Shown: positions 20,487 through 32,645, numbered from the stretch's first letter. The stretch: 64,000 bases of DNA from Hermatobates lingyangjiaoensis (GCA_026182355.1 JAPFBL010000114.1:307501-371500); one strand, 5' to 3'. Program-made: numbers and translations. The notes: a model not told the origin generated them from the letters alone.

Positions 20487-21580
20487 ATTATTCCTGTTAG
20501 GGTGTTCACTAATACAACCTCTTACTTGTTCATATCTTTTCTTCAATATCAAATACAGAAATAGTGAGGTGTTTTTTATCGCTCAAATCCCTTTGTTTAG
20601 GCGTTCATTCACTCCCAGCAGTCAAGAACAGTAAGTCGATGCAAAACTTCAAACAATTCCTTACTGTCCATAGTAATCGCTCATTGGCTATTATTAATTC
20701 ACCATCACTAAATATAGATTCATTTAATAAATGAAAAGGTACTATCTTTCAATTTTAAAAACACCTGGCAAATTCCATCTTAATTGGATAAATACAGCAG
20801 ATCTTACAGCAGTGTCCTCATCTACTAGTGTTCCCGCAGATTACTATTCTCCGGCTCACTATTATATCTATCACGTCTGCATTATGTGTTTTATATTTAG
20901 CATTAATGAAAGGTTTTTCTAAGTTGATACGTAGTTAAAAAATATAAATTTGAATGTAGTCCACGCACAAGTATAGATATGTCATGTTCACTTTAGGATA
21001 ATGCAAACATTGTTTATCAAAACGAAAAGCATTATTTCGTTATCTAAATTCTATATTAAATTAAATTACAAAAACAGATAATCAACTAAATAAATAACGT
21101 AGCGATTGATGGAATTACTAATTAAAGTAATTTTAATTATAACAAGGGAATGAAAATTGAATGTTTGTGCATTTATCTATAATGAAATAAAACTTTTTCA
21201 ATAAATCGTAATAGAATGATAATAATATGGATTCATATAATTTTAATTTATTAAATCATAACGAGTTTTCAAAACATTACATTCAACTAAGAGTAATCAA
21301 AATATATTGATTAATAAGTAAAACAATAATTAACAGTTTAATTAAGTATTAGAAATATGATTTGCATTTCTTTGCTGGAGAAAACATTGTCATAACTAGT
21401 ACTTTATCTTTTAGTCTTTTTTTTCTCCGATTGCAGTTGCAATGTTTTGAAAACTGAAGTTTAAATCAATGTGAGATAATTAATGCACATTTTAAGTGCA
21501 AGGTGGAATTAATACTTCTAGGGTTTTCTTTCTAAAGAACGAAAAATTGTTTTTTTAAAAAAAAAGAAACAATACCTGTT
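20487..21580. other. AT-rich stretch, no recognised feature
   Basis: No repeat match inside the window and no coding-like frame recognised. Confidence 0.5.
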
Positions 21581-21584
21581 TGAT

Positions 21585-21644
21585 GGAGACTGCTGCACCC
21601 TCCCAGTAGAGAAGGGAGACTGCTGCACCCTCCCAGTAGAGAAG
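21585..21644 (+). repeat. 30-bp tandem duplication
   Basis: GGAGACTGCTGCACCCTCCC plus AGTAGAGAAG, two identical units at 21585-21614 and 21615-21644. GC-rich against an AT-rich background. Confidence 0.95.
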
Positions 21645-22061
21645 TCCTCCCTCCTAGAAAGCAAAAATATCATATGAAAAGGTATTGTTTGAGATAGTTT
21701 AATGTTTTTTGTATTAACATTGAATTATAATAAAATATATTGATACAAGAACGCTTTAGTATGAAAGCCATGCATTTTAAGGCGTTATGAGTTTTACACT
21801 TTGAGCTATCATTAAAAAAATCTGGAGTGGTTTACACTCAACTTTACTATTAGTAAACTTAATATTAAACTTCTTGGGCATATAATATCCCATTTATACA
21901 TATCATAAACGTCTAAATGGAAGACTTTACTAGTATTTCATTCCTGGAGGTAGTTCAGCTGATGATTGATTCAGTTATCAATATACTCGTATACGCTTAT
22001 TCTTGTATATCACACAGCTGATGCTTATAATATCATTGGTATTAACACAACAGTAATAGCA

Positions 22062-22201
22062 CTTTTATAAAGCCAAAGTAAAGCTTTCATGTTACAGGAA
22101 AACATGGCTTTTGTTCCCATAGCTAGTGGACCTTTTATAAAGCCGAAGTGAAGCTTTCATGTTACAGGAAAACATGGCTTTTGTTCCCATAGCTAGTGGA
22201 C
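22062..22201 (+). repeat. 70-bp tandem duplication inside R1 copy 1
   Basis: CTTTTATAAAGCC(A/G)AAGT(A/G) to GCTAGTGGAC occurs twice (22062-22131, 22132-22201) with two differences. A third partial start is at 22202. Confidence 0.9.
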
Positions 22202-22214
22202 CTTTTATAAAAAA

Positions 22215-22345
22215 AAGTTAATGCTTGTGTTACTTCTATGACAACAAAATTTGAAGCCTCTAGAGCAGTGTTTCTCAATGTTATTTTATATTTTATTTAT
22301 TTTATTTTAACCCATTAAGACACAATTTCATTTGCCATATGTTTG
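22215..22345 (+). repeat. Direct repeat a, hAT-like terminus
   Basis: Matches 22990-23100 (ACTTCTATGA(C/G)AACAAAATT, AGCCTCTAGAGCAG, TTTCTCAATGTTATTTTA, CATTAAGACACAATT). CAGTGTTTCTCAA resembles terminal inverted repeats of hAT transposons and CTCTAGAG could be an 8-bp target site. Suggestive only. Confidence 0.45.
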
Positions 22346-22989
22346 TATGGCCATGGCCATTTCTAACATTACATGGCCAGAGGATCTGTTCTATTCCATG
22401 TCGTTTACCTGACCTTCTACATTAAAGTTTCAAGCCAAAGTTTTCCCTTTGCGACTTCAAAATATTTCTCTATTGTTTGAGAAATGACAGTAACATATGA
22501 TGACATGGAATCACCGAAGAATAAGTTTAAAATTCGTATCCATTTTGTAAATGTAATTGTAAAAAGTGTAAATTCATGTAAACAAATCCGACAAAGATAG
22601 GAATGAATTATTATTCCACGATGAATATTCATTTGTTATAGCTTTATTACTCTTTTCGGTAATTGAAATTTCATTATTTTGTAAATTGCTAATTGGCAAA
22701 GATTTCATTGTTCTTTTATGAGCGGTGTGGAGTAGAAAAAATATTTTCTGAAAGCATAAAGTATACTATAACACCGCATTGATTCATGTAATTTTAAAAA
22801 AAAAATTACCTCAGCTTTTCCCATCACCTAATGCTGCATTTATGAGTATAAATTCATTTTAATCCATCAAACGGTATGGTATGGCTTGTATCTTACTCAC
22901 GATCTTTCAAATTAAATCATAAGTCAATTTTTTATATTTTTTGAGAAAAAAATATTTTTCAATTGGTTTAAAAATCTGAGTGTTGTTTC

Positions 22990-23100
22990 AGTTAATGCTT
23001 TTCTTACTTCTATGAGAACAAAATTTGAAGCCTCTAGAGCAGTTTTTCTCAATGTTATTTTATTTTAACCCATTAGCCCATTAAGACACAATTACATTTG
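22990..23100 (+). repeat. Direct repeat b, hAT-like terminus
   Basis: Second copy of the segment at 22215-22345, followed by GCTGCCGCCCCCTAAAG, which the first copy lacks. Confidence 0.45.
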
Positions 23101-23419
23101 CTGCCGCCCCCTAAAGAATTTAATTGCATGGTATACAATATTTATTAAATTACAAAATGTATACACTTTGCACTTGATTGAATAAATATGCATTTATAAA
23201 ATATTGTACTGTAATATTGCAAAAGTGAATATGCATTGTATTATGCATTTTAAATACTTGATTAAATTATGCAGAAACACCATGATGAGGGGTTGAGAGG
23301 AGTGGAAAGGAAGAGAGGTATTTTAAAAGGTTGTAAAGTGTAAAGGACAATAGTCCAGAGAGGGTTTTTGAGGGATTTTTGGTACAGCAAGAAAAAGTAA
23401 AAAACTATCTCTTAGCTGT

Positions 23420-24130
23420 CAACCCTCTTAGATGAGGTTATTGCCCTCGTTAGGACTGAGTCAAGTTTGAACAAACCGTTACTAATATTTAAAACCTTTG
23501 ATCTATTAAATTTATCGGAAGGGATTCGATAATATTTCATAACAACACCGTTTTTTCATAGCTAATCAATTTAGCTTCAATCAATATGATGATTTTCATT
23601 ATTTATATACAAGAATAAGGTACTACTTTTTTCCTGTCTTTAATTGATTTACCAGTTTGACCAATAAAAATCGTATAGCAATTTTTGCACGGGATTTTAT
23701 AAATACTACCGGACTCCAGTTGTCAGAGAGAGTTTTTTATTAACATATTGCCTAAGCTTTCACAATTAGAAAACACTATACCAATATCAAGTTTAATATA
23801 GAGAAAGGGTTCAATGACTCGTGATAGGGTAAAACTATAGAATTTATCAGTGAACGCGGTTCTGTTGAAATATTAGACAAGGTTTTTAAAGCTAAGTCGA
23901 TATAGGAGGAGGGTATTTTAATAATAGGGCAAATTACCTGATGTTATTAATTTCATCATTAAAGAATTCACGGGAGCAAACTCTTAACGCACTCAAAAAA
24001 GTATTTATAAGAAACAGAAATTTTAACATTTCTCGGATGAAAAGAATAGGAAAGGTACGTACATTTCTTCCACTTCTATATTTGAACGATCGTTGAAATA
24101 TAAGAGTTGTGTCTGCTTCTATCTCTGTGT
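23420..24130 (-). pseudogene. Penelope-like element remnant, second lineage (RT tail and GIY-YIG)
   Basis: Read on the minus strand, fragments in shifting frames give CSREFFNDEINNI near 23960, a YHESLNPF-like segment near 23820, then GSIYKIPCKNC and FIGQTGKSIKDRK at about 23713-23640, and ESLPINL near 23520. IYKIPC-x2-C...FIGQTG is the GIY-YIG endonuclease signature as found in PLEs, and the order matches a PLE C-terminal half. Several stops and frameshifts make it dead. Its sequence is far from the palindromic PLE at 13-15 kb, so it is a separate and older family. A tail fragment of the same family lies at 30785-30876. Confidence 0.75.
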
Positions 24131-24369
24131 TACTCCCTTAAAACATCTTTTTACTAAAAAGTCCCTAGAACTGTTTAATTTAATTTATTTTTTAACATCT
24201 ATATTAATGTAAACCGATAATATTATTAACTGATAAGTACATTTGTTAAATAAAATTGAATTACATATAGCCTCCCACAGAATAATCTTTTGATGAAGTA
24301 CTCATAAGAAATAAATATTAATATGACAGAATAGTGCAATAAAGTTAAGATTTATATATAAAAAGGAAT

Positions 24370-26520
24370 ATCTTTATTAAAAGTAAGAAAATGATCTCAA
24401 AGTAATTTTCAAAACGTAAATTCACAATTTCAAAACGTAGTCTTCCTTATGTGTTAATGGTAACAACACATTGCTTTAGTTAAACAAGAGTTGAATTCCT
24501 TAAAATGCAGGGTTCATTAAATTAATTAACGTAATTAAATTGGTATATTGTGTAAAAAAAAAGTAAATTTATTATATAATTTAATATATATATAATTATA
24601 TAATAATATATTAATAGCATTTTTCTAATTTGTTTTCAATAATATACTAATTATTTTATACTATATTATTACAGAACCTGATATGTTTTCTTTTAAGTTT
24701 CATTGCATTAACAATGAAAGGTAAAAATATTAAAACAAACTGGCAAACTTTTAATGTCAGAAGAATAATCCCAATTTGCCAGTCATTTGCATTATTATAT
24801 GTCTATAATTATTTCTTTCAAATCTAAATCCATTAATAAATTACCTATTAATAATTAGTAATATTATTAATAAACTATTAATTACCAGTTATTTAAAATT
24901 AAACACTATAAATATCATATATCATATAAATCGGAGTAATCACTGCATAAAAAGATTCTCACATTTGAAATAATGTTTAAAATTAATTACTTCATTTATT
25001 AATAGTTAATTTAAAGCAGTGATAAATTTAATAATTGTTTTGTAACTATTTTCAAGATATAATCAATTTAATTTAAGATGAATTTAAAAAAAAAATAGGT
25101 TTAAACAAGCATATTATAAAATAGTTTAAAACAACAAATGGTTATAAAATAACAGTACATTAATGTTTTATCAAGACATTGATTAAAAAGAAGTAAAATA
25201 AAAGAAGTGAAATTCATATTCTGTAATTGAATTTTTTGTTAATATTGTTAAAATAATTTCACAGCTGTATATATAACGTTGTAAGCAGTATAAAAGTTAA
25301 AATTTCATTAAAAATTGAATCGCTAGTCATATTATAACATCTTTGTGATATTTCATCGATAAGTATAGTTATTAATATTACTATTTTCCTTCTTTTCTAA
25401 TATTAAAGGATTATTTTCCATTGAATCTATTGTTGTTGATATATAGGAAACCGAATAATGAAATAATATTCTAAATAATTAGAAATAATTGAATATAAGT
25501 ATATTACATTATTTTTTGTAGGAGTAACTTCTTTTAAATTACACTTTAATTGTATATTAAGTTAAATGATTTGGTTTTAAAAGGTTTTGAAAGCTTTAGT
25601 GACATCTTTTCGTTAAATATAATTCTTATTCTAATTAGTAAAGATAGCTTTCATTCTTTTTTTTCATTACTATAATTTCTCAATCTACTTTCATTTGTCA
25701 TCATTTAATAGTTTAATTCAACGTAATTTTGTAAGAAAATACAAGATAATTGTAAATTCATGCTAACCTTCTTTCTGTTGACTACGTTTTTTCATCTTTC
25801 TTTTCAAACACTTATACGAACACAAAATAATCATTTTACACGTGTTCATCACATAGTAATCTAATTAATCACTATAAATCAGTTTTAAACTGCTATGAGT
25901 GATAATTGCTATTTAAACTATAATTATGAAAACCAACAATCACAGCTATAAAGACGCCATGATTTGAAAAAATATAAGAGATTTGGCTCTTAATTGCACC
26001 AGTGTTGTATACAGAATGAACAGGAAATAATAATGAACTAAATACAGAGCTATTAATTTCGGTGAGTTGCATTAAAAAAAATGACTTTCCTTAATTTAAT
26101 CGGTATTGATTTTAAATAAACATTTTTAAGTAGATAATTTTATAATAAAAGACAAAAATGGATATAATACATATATTAGTGGAATTTAGTAATTCATTTT
26201 TTAGGTCAGTCGATGTTTTATATTTAAAAAAAATTCTTTCAGTGTGCTCTCAACTTTACTAAAAGTAAATATATTATTAAGTTACTTGAGAAGCTATTTA
26301 ATTCAATGTTTCGTTTTAATTTAGTTATATCTATTTCTCTAATTTTAACGAAAATTTAATCGATGTCACAGCTTTGTAAAGAGATCAAATGAATCAGAAT
26401 GACTAATAATTAAAACTGGAGTCATTTGTTGAGTAATATTTTAAATTAATTTTCAATATGTTGCAAATTTATACGGTACAGTTTACATAGTTCAAAGAGC
26501 TTGTAAAAAACAAAGAAATA
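24370..26520 (+). repeat. Old segmental duplication, copy 1 (partner 50400-52500)
   Basis: Collinear matches with the partner run through the interval, for example GAAAATGATCTCAAA at 24387 and 50421, TTAACAATG(A/G)AAGGTAAAAAT, ATAGGTTTAAAC at 25096, AAAGACGCCATGAT at 25951, GACAGGAAATAAT and AAATATATTATTAAGTTA. Divergence is substantial with many indels. No coding frame is preserved, so it is duplicated non-coding DNA or a long unidentified repeat. Confidence 0.8.
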
Positions 26521-26790
26521 ATACCTTTAGTAAGAAAGTTCTTGTAAATTTTTCTGAGAGCACTATATTTCTAAATATTGCATAATTTATTATTTTATCA
26601 ACTACATTTTATTCGAAGTCGTGTAATTATTTCTGTAATTTCTTTTATTTAATTATTTTAATATATAAATTAGTTTAATTTATTAACATTATTAATTAAT
26701 TCAGTTATTTGGAAAAAAAAATTATTCTACTAACTCACCAGCAATGCAATCAGTTTTGTGTGGTATTTAAACATGATTAGAAAGGTGAAG

Positions 26791-27262
26791 GAACACTAAA
26801 TATCCACACACAAGAAGTCAGTCTCCTTTGACTCCTTAAACAGTCAATATCACCTTACTGAGGCAAATTCAACCTGAAGATGAACACTAAGTCTTCACAC
26901 ACAAGGAGTCTGTATCCTTTGACTCCTTAAACAGTTAATATCACCTTACTAAGGCAAATGCAACCTAAAGATGAACACTAAGTCTTCACACACAAGGAGT
27001 ATGTATCCTTTGACTCCTTAAACAGTTAATATCACCTTACTAAGGCAAATTCAACCTGAAGATGAACACTAAGTCTTCACACACAAGGAGTCTGTATCCT
27101 TTGACTCCTTCAACAGTTAATATCACCTTACTAAGGCAAATTCAACCTGAAGATGAACACTAAGTCTTCACACACAAGAAGTCAGTATCCTTTGACTCCT
27201 TAAACAGTCAATATCACCTTACTGAGGCAAATGCAACCTGAAGCTGAACACTAAGTGTTTGG
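26791..27262 (+). repeat. 91-bp minisatellite, five units plus a part
   Basis: GAACACTAA recurs at 26791, 26882, 26973, 27064, 27155 and 27246, exactly 91 bp apart. Each unit has CACACAAG(A/G)AGT, CCTTTGACTCCTT and TATCACCTTACT(A/G)AGGCAAA. Units differ by a few substitutions and no indels. 91 is not a multiple of three, so no repeat protein is encoded. Confidence 0.95.
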
Positions 27263-27335
27263 AACTTGTCGTCGTTTTATAAAATATTTTTTTGTGAGTG
27301 GAAACTTAGTCTTTCTTCCTCTTTGTAATAAAAGT

Positions 27336-28345
27336 CTGGAGTAAACTACACTGAACTTTAGACTACAAGTAAGTATAATATCAAACTTTTTGACACACAA
27401 TAATTATTTTTTGTATTATTTTTATTTAACTATTATGAATTAGATATATTCATTAGGTACAACGTCCTGTTCTAATCTGGCCAATATCACGTACATTGGA
27501 TTGTGTTCCAGTTGATGGAATATCACTTATATTAGTTCAGGATCGGAGAAGTAAGTTTATAAACTCCGGCTGTATTCATTTGTCTATTAAAAAAAACACC
27601 TACTTGACAATCTCAATTAGTTGCCATTAAGAGTCGTTCTAATAATGAATATAACTTATACTGACTTTAATGGCTACAAAATAAATTGCTTTGTTTGATA
27701 TTGTAGTTAGGATCAACAAAGAACGTGATATTAATACATTTAAATTTTATAAATGTTTGTAATTTTTTTGTAACTCTCGTTACCCAAAACGAATACCAAA
27801 ACCTGCGATTACACCAAACGTCATATATTTACTGATGAATGTAATAATTCCATTATATTTTATACTCATCAAACCAAGTGTTTTATTCTAATAAAAATCA
27901 AGTATTTGGCATCGTTTATCAGAGAACATACACTTGTCCCTGCCTATCACACAATCCACAAGCTTTCAGGTTGAATTATGTCAAAATTTGTTACATTTTA
28001 TTGAAAAAAAAAATATATTTTCAGTTGTATGAAAAATGTGAGGATTTTTTCAGTAATTCTTTTTGCAGTTTTTAAGATAATACCAATATTACAAGACTCT
28101 AGAGTAAGTACGATAGTTTAGGAGAAAAAAATGTAGTCTGAAAACACATTTTGGCAAATAATAAGGTGGGAAAATAAGTGTTTCCCATCATGCATAATTC
28201 TTCCCAAACAATAGGGTTCTTTTACACTAAGAGGCCACTTTTTGAGTAAAATATTAACCTAATCAATCATAGATTGTGCACTGTAGCGTGTACACAAACT
28301 TTTGGATATATTCCACCCACCAACTTAGCCACATACACACATACA

Positions 28346-28396
<51 letters not shown>

Positions 28397-28513
28397 GGAC
28401 AGACAGACATCATCGAAAAAACGTCATAAAACAACTTTGGGGCCCCAAAATCACGGAAATCCGTTTTTTTAATCTTGAGATCGATTTTTTTACGATCACT
28501 ATACTTTACTTAG
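27336..28513 (+). mobile_element. R1 family copy 2, internally replaced
   Basis: Left end CTGGAGTAAACTACACTGAA at 27336; right part from about 27990 with CCCATCATGCATAATTCTTC, CATCATCGAAAAAACGTCAT and GATCACTATACTTTACTTAG. The middle (27420-27980) has little R1 resemblance. Confidence 0.7.
28326..28394 (+). repeat. (CA)n microsatellite within R1 copy 2
   Basis: Long CA run at the same place where other R1 copies carry CCCA/CACA-rich DNA (34533, 43380, 47208, and GGGT on the reversed copy near 48345). Confidence 0.95.
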
Positions 28514-28519
28514 TATGCG

Positions 28520-30780
28520 TTAATGGTGTTTAAGAAAGAATATTGTGTATCATATTTAAACAAATTCATTGACAAAGCAGTCCTATCTGTCAATACTTAT
28601 TAAAAAAAAATCATATAAGCCTATTAGACTTTTTATCATATTAGATTAATTAATAATAGATTGGTCCAATTAATAATTAGACCACCTTGTCTAGCTAATT
28701 AACTTTATTAATTGGTCTAACCAATTCGTCGAATTACTAATTAGACTGATATTTTAGACCTAATAAATCATATTATACCATTATGCGATGAAACCTATGG
28801 TGTACCAACTTCTTCTTTATATGTTCCAACTTGATAAAAAAGTAGATGCTTTTATGAATGACCGGAAAACTGAACGTTAGGTTTAGAAGACATAGTAACT
28901 TTTAGACCATATTTGAAATGACATCATTGGAAAATAGGTATCTCACAATGCGGAAAAGCATATTTCTCAGGAGTAGTGAACACTGGAATTCTTGAATTTA
29001 GTTAGGAACAAATATAACATGAAAATATACAAACAGGGAAAAGACTTGGGTGTTTAGATTTTATTGTTTTGTATTTTGAGTGCTGTATATTATTTAGTGT
29101 GATTAAATTGTTTAATTATAATAGATGCTAATCATAAGCCTTATGTTTGATATTTCGGGCACTACAGTGTGATTAGTCAGTGATCACAGTAGAAAAGTAG
29201 TGGCATCATGCAGAGTCTAGTCAGAGCAATAGAGAGACGAATGTCTTTACACTGGGAGGTGCTGCGAGAAATCTATTGTCTAGCCAAAGGTGCCTGAGAC
29301 GAGGATATTAGTCGAGAGTAAAGAGCTAGACAAGGAAACGCCCAAGGGCTGCAGGTCTCTCTTCGAGAGAAATATTAGTGTATAGAGGGTGACATGAGCC
29401 GTTCAAGGCAAGCGCCGGTCGAGAAGAGCAATTATCTCGCCTATGAAGCCATAAGAGCCTTTGCTTTACGTAAACTGCAAGGAAACTAAGGGCCCTAAAA
29501 GGACATCAGAGGCTCTATTGTTATAGCTATACGCTTATTCAGACAAAGGTCACAACATTTATGGCATTAAATATATTTCAATTGTTCTAGTTTTTACAGG
29601 AAATAGAACTTGAACTTAATCAACTAATAATACCAGAATGATTTAATACTGTGAAGAAGTCAATATTTCAATTGACAAAGTTGATCTAGATTCGGCATTA
29701 AGGACTACTCAACATGCCAAACTAATATCATAAAATAATGTCGACAACAAGAAGCATCGTTTGAAAGTATATATGCCATTCACAAGGTACATAATGAAAT
29801 ATTACATTATAAGAGTCCTTATTTGTTTGTATGATATTCATTTAAGATCACTTCTACCTGACCAGAGTACAAATGATTGCACAGTACTGATGAATTTACA
29901 AAAACGAGAAACAGGAAGTTCAATAGAAACATTTATATAACAGTAGCAAAACTTAAAAATATTACATTTGCTATGTTATATTGTATGACTGAGAAAACAA
30001 GATTGAAGTATAACAGGAATAAAAGGTATGAAGAAAGCAGGCCTGCAATGACGTACACTCTCTGACCTTTCAACTTATGTTTAATAAAATATGAAAACTC
30101 TAAATTTATGACTGATTCATTTTAAATGAGCTGAAGGCTGTTTAAAGGGTTTGCTTTAAGAGGAGTGACGAGTGACTACATGCAGAGGGAAGGCGAGTGG
30201 GCACTCAGTCCATTGGACTGGCTGAGAACGGCTATCAAAAGGAAATAGTTAGGTACAGACTAATGACAGACCTCCTCCACCGGACCATTACAGCCATACA
30301 AAGCCCGTGACATGTGAAAAAAAAACAGCGTGCACTAATATCCTCTTGACTTAGAGCAGCCCTAGTCGAGGAAACACTTGGCTGCCTCATCAAGAGGCTT
30401 GACCCACGTGTGCCCCATTAGTAACCACTTCAGACCTGTCCAACATTATCTTCTTTCCTGGCAACGTCATTCTTATTACATCAGTATCGTAATCCTGTAT
30501 CTCAATATCAGTGAAACACATAAGTTTATATTGTGCGGAAGCAAACAAGACAATATAGTTCTGACTTGCCTAACCTTCCAAATGTTTTTAAAGAAAAAAA
30601 AAAGAAAGAGGGAACTAATTAGGGTAAAAAACAGTAAACAGATCCACTGACACTGTTGCGTCAGAGGTAACCTGAGAACCGATGGACTCCAACCTGGGTG
30701 TCTATTACTTATATCACACGATGAAGCATTTGATGTAACAACGAAAAATATAACATCTAAATAAACCAACTTTCGTTAAC
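28520..30780. other. No recognised gene; two GC-richer segments
   Basis: Segments 29195-29530 and 30130-30460 are clearly GC-richer than their surroundings and have no in-window partner. I found no tRNA boxes, domain or coding frame of note in them. They may be old mobile elements or exonic/UTR remnants. Confidence 0.4.
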
Positions 30781-30784
30781 TCTA

Positions 30785-30876
30785 ACTGTAACTTGAATAA
30801 ACTATTACTAATGTTTATAGCATTAAATCTATTAAATTGTATTGATAAGGACTCGATAATAATCTTAATAACATCA
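30785..30876 (-). pseudogene. PLE C-terminal tail fragment (lineage of 23.4-24.1 kb)
   Basis: On the minus strand it reads IIIESLSIQFNRFNAINISN then SLFKL, which aligns with the ESLPINL region and following codons of the PLE remnant at 23440-23560; the nucleotide match is visible too. It ends near a TA run at 30874. Confidence 0.55.
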
Positions 30877-30897
30877 TATATATATATATATAAAAAC

Positions 30898-31084
30898 AAT
30901 GATCAAACCACAATAAGAAAATGGGAAAACAAGACGAAAATGGGAAGACAAGATCTTTGAACCGTAACAAGCGGTCTTCGTCAGTGTAAAAAACCCAACT
31001 CTGACGAAGACTGCTTGTTACGGTTGAAAGATCTTAGTCTTGTTTTCCCATTTTCTTATTGTGGTTTGATCATTGATTGTTATT
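30898..31084. repeat. Imperfect palindrome of two type B repeat ends
   Basis: Outer arms 30898-30909 and 31073-31084 (AATGATCAAACC and complement) continue inward as inverted copies of the type B end. The left arm has about 16 extra bases (GACGAAAATGGGAA). The right arm on the plus strand keeps CTGACGA (31001-31007), the stem and GAAA (31026-31029). TA runs lie on both outer sides (30874-30890, 31107-31124). This repeats the head-to-head pattern of the PLE palindrome. Confidence 0.85.
31001..31039 (+). ncRNA. Hammerhead-like motif, type B
   Basis: CTGACGA, A, GACTG, loop CTTGTTA, CGGTT, GAAA, GATC, TT, AGTC. The 5' GACT of helix I is replaced by AACT here and helix II has an extra mismatch, so folding would be weaker than in the 16.1-kb copy. 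Confidence 0.35.
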
Positions 31085-31122
31085 TCACGTGTTTATGTGA
31101 AATCTTTATATATATATATATA

Positions 31123-31233
31123 TACATGTGAGATTAAATTTTCTGCCTACTTTTGTCATTTTTTTAGATTTCTTTTCCAAATCTCGAAAACTGATCAAGA
31201 CAAAAGTAGGCAGAAAATTTAATCTCACATGTA
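31123..31233. repeat. Perfect 35-bp inverted repeat with 41-nt loop
   Basis: 31123-31157 (starting TACATGTGAGATTAAATTTT) is exactly complementary to 31199-31233. Perfect over 35 bp, so young or maintained. It lies between a TA run and repeat type E. Confidence 0.95.
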
Positions 31234-31274
31234 TAAATGAAGGACTGTTCCCCAAATATACGAATATATATATA

Positions 31275-31370
31275 TAAGTATCGATAATGAAGTAGAAACA
31301 AAATAAAAGTTTATCAAGGCTCGATCAATTCTTTAGCATCAGATTAAACTCTCATTTGTAAATGTATTAT
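31275..31370 (+). repeat. Repeat type E, partial
   Basis: AAATAAAAGTTTATCAAGGC, TCGATCAATTC, ACTCTCATTTG: same order as at 15700-15770 and 63400-63460. Confidence 0.55.
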
Positions 31371-32335
31371 ATTCAATACAACTACAATAATTCTATTGCA
31401 GGACCTTACGTTTGTATAAATAAATACTGATTTGCTTAGAATTTCTAGTTCTGACCAGAATTCACTGTTGTCTTCAAAGTTTTGTTATTAGCAATAACAA
31501 AGGCTTGTTTAGTGTTCACAATTAGTTACAACTAGCTTTCAGAGCAAATTTAGTTCCCAGAGGAGTCTCGTCGGCGCCTAAACACAAACTATTATAACGT
31601 CAGCCTTTCAGACTTACAACCGTGATAGAAAACGAATTCCTCCAACGTTTCATTCAATATAACATTTCACATAATATAATTTATAAAAATAAATATATTT
31701 TCCTAAATTATTGTAGTATCAGAAATGTCTAGTTGCTAGTTAGATGAGATATTTTGTGCAAGCAAGAACAACTAAGAAAATATAGAATGAGTTCTAAAGA
31801 ATAAGGAATAAAAGATAAGAACCCAGGAAATGTATTAGTGATATTAGGCATTCAAAAGGTTGAATTGAGTTAAACCAGGAAGACTTTACACTTAGAAATC
31901 AAAAATTAGTTTACAATCTGAAAAGAACTGAGTATTTTATTTAAGGAGGTCCCAAATCAAGCAATATCACTTCTGGAATGTGTTTCATCTAGTTCAGGAG
32001 CTCAGAAATATCAGAGAAACATTTTCTAAGAAACTAAGCTAGTCCAGCAAACTTTCTTAGTTTGCTCTTTCTGACTCTAAATATCAACCCAGTCTATTGT
32101 GTGGAAATAAGTAAACTGAAAATATTTGAGGATTAAATTAATAGCAGTAAACGGTATTATTATTAAAATTAATAGAAAATCTTTGTTTCTTCAGAATATG
32201 GGTTTTTAGTTTGTTTCGAAATGTAACAGTTTTTTATCAATTTTAATAACACCTCGTGCATCTTTTTGGATTAAAATTGTCGTTTATTGAATTTATAATT
32301 ATAGTAGTTAGTAGTCAAGAACATCCACTAACCAC
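31371..32335. other. AT-rich stretch, no recognised feature
   Basis: No repeat partner in the window, no coding-like frame. Confidence 0.5.
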
Positions 32336-32339
32336 AGGC

Positions 32340-32645
32340 ATAGGGCCAGGTGAGCTCAGTGCTGCTCGCCTCTGGGCTGGTAGTCCAGGGTTCGATTCCC
32401 CCCTGACTCTCGATTTATTCACACGTGAGGTGAATAAATCAAAGTACGTCGTCCCTCGGAGAAGGATGTTAAGCTGTCGGTCCCGAGCCTGTACCATGTC
32501 AGGTACTTGTTAAAGATCCCTACTCAAAATGCACTTGAGTTAGGCAAAATTAGGCTACAGACTCCCAATGTAGAATCTGTAGGATCAACGGCCAAACAAA
32601 AAGCCGGTAAATGGCTGACCTTATCACCCGCTAGATGAACGGTTT
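32340..32645 (+). mobile_element. tRNA-derived SINE, second copy
   Basis: GGGCCAGGTGAGCTCAGTGC head with box A-like GAGCTCAGTG and box B GGGTTCGATTCCC. The body matches the SINE at 20150: GATTTATTCACACG, GTCGTCCCTCGGAGAAGGA, GGTCCCGAGCCTGTAC, ATGTCAGGTACTTGTTAAAG. The 3' part after about 32580 differs from the first copy and no target-site duplication was found, so it may be another subfamily or be truncated. Open frames on both strands across it are not genes. Confidence 0.8.

Larger units (their letters stand above)
21822..22998 (+). mobile_element. R1 family copy 1, incomplete and old
   Basis: Starts with CTGGAGTGGTTTACACTCAA, ACTTTACTATTAGTAAACTT, the R1 left end, after a poly-A run. Internal R1 landmarks follow in order, including the TTCATGTTAC / AACATGGCTTTTGTTCC segment and the ATCAAACGGTATG region near 22870. 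The right end is missing. A stretch near 22420-22620 has no R1 match. Confidence 0.75.

Noticed and set aside
28326..28394. CRISPR-like or regulatory repeat array
   Set aside because: Simple CA microsatellite; no spacers.
32256..32513. Open frames on both strands at the second SINE
   Set aside because: The DNA is a tRNA-derived SINE; stop-poor because GC-richer.
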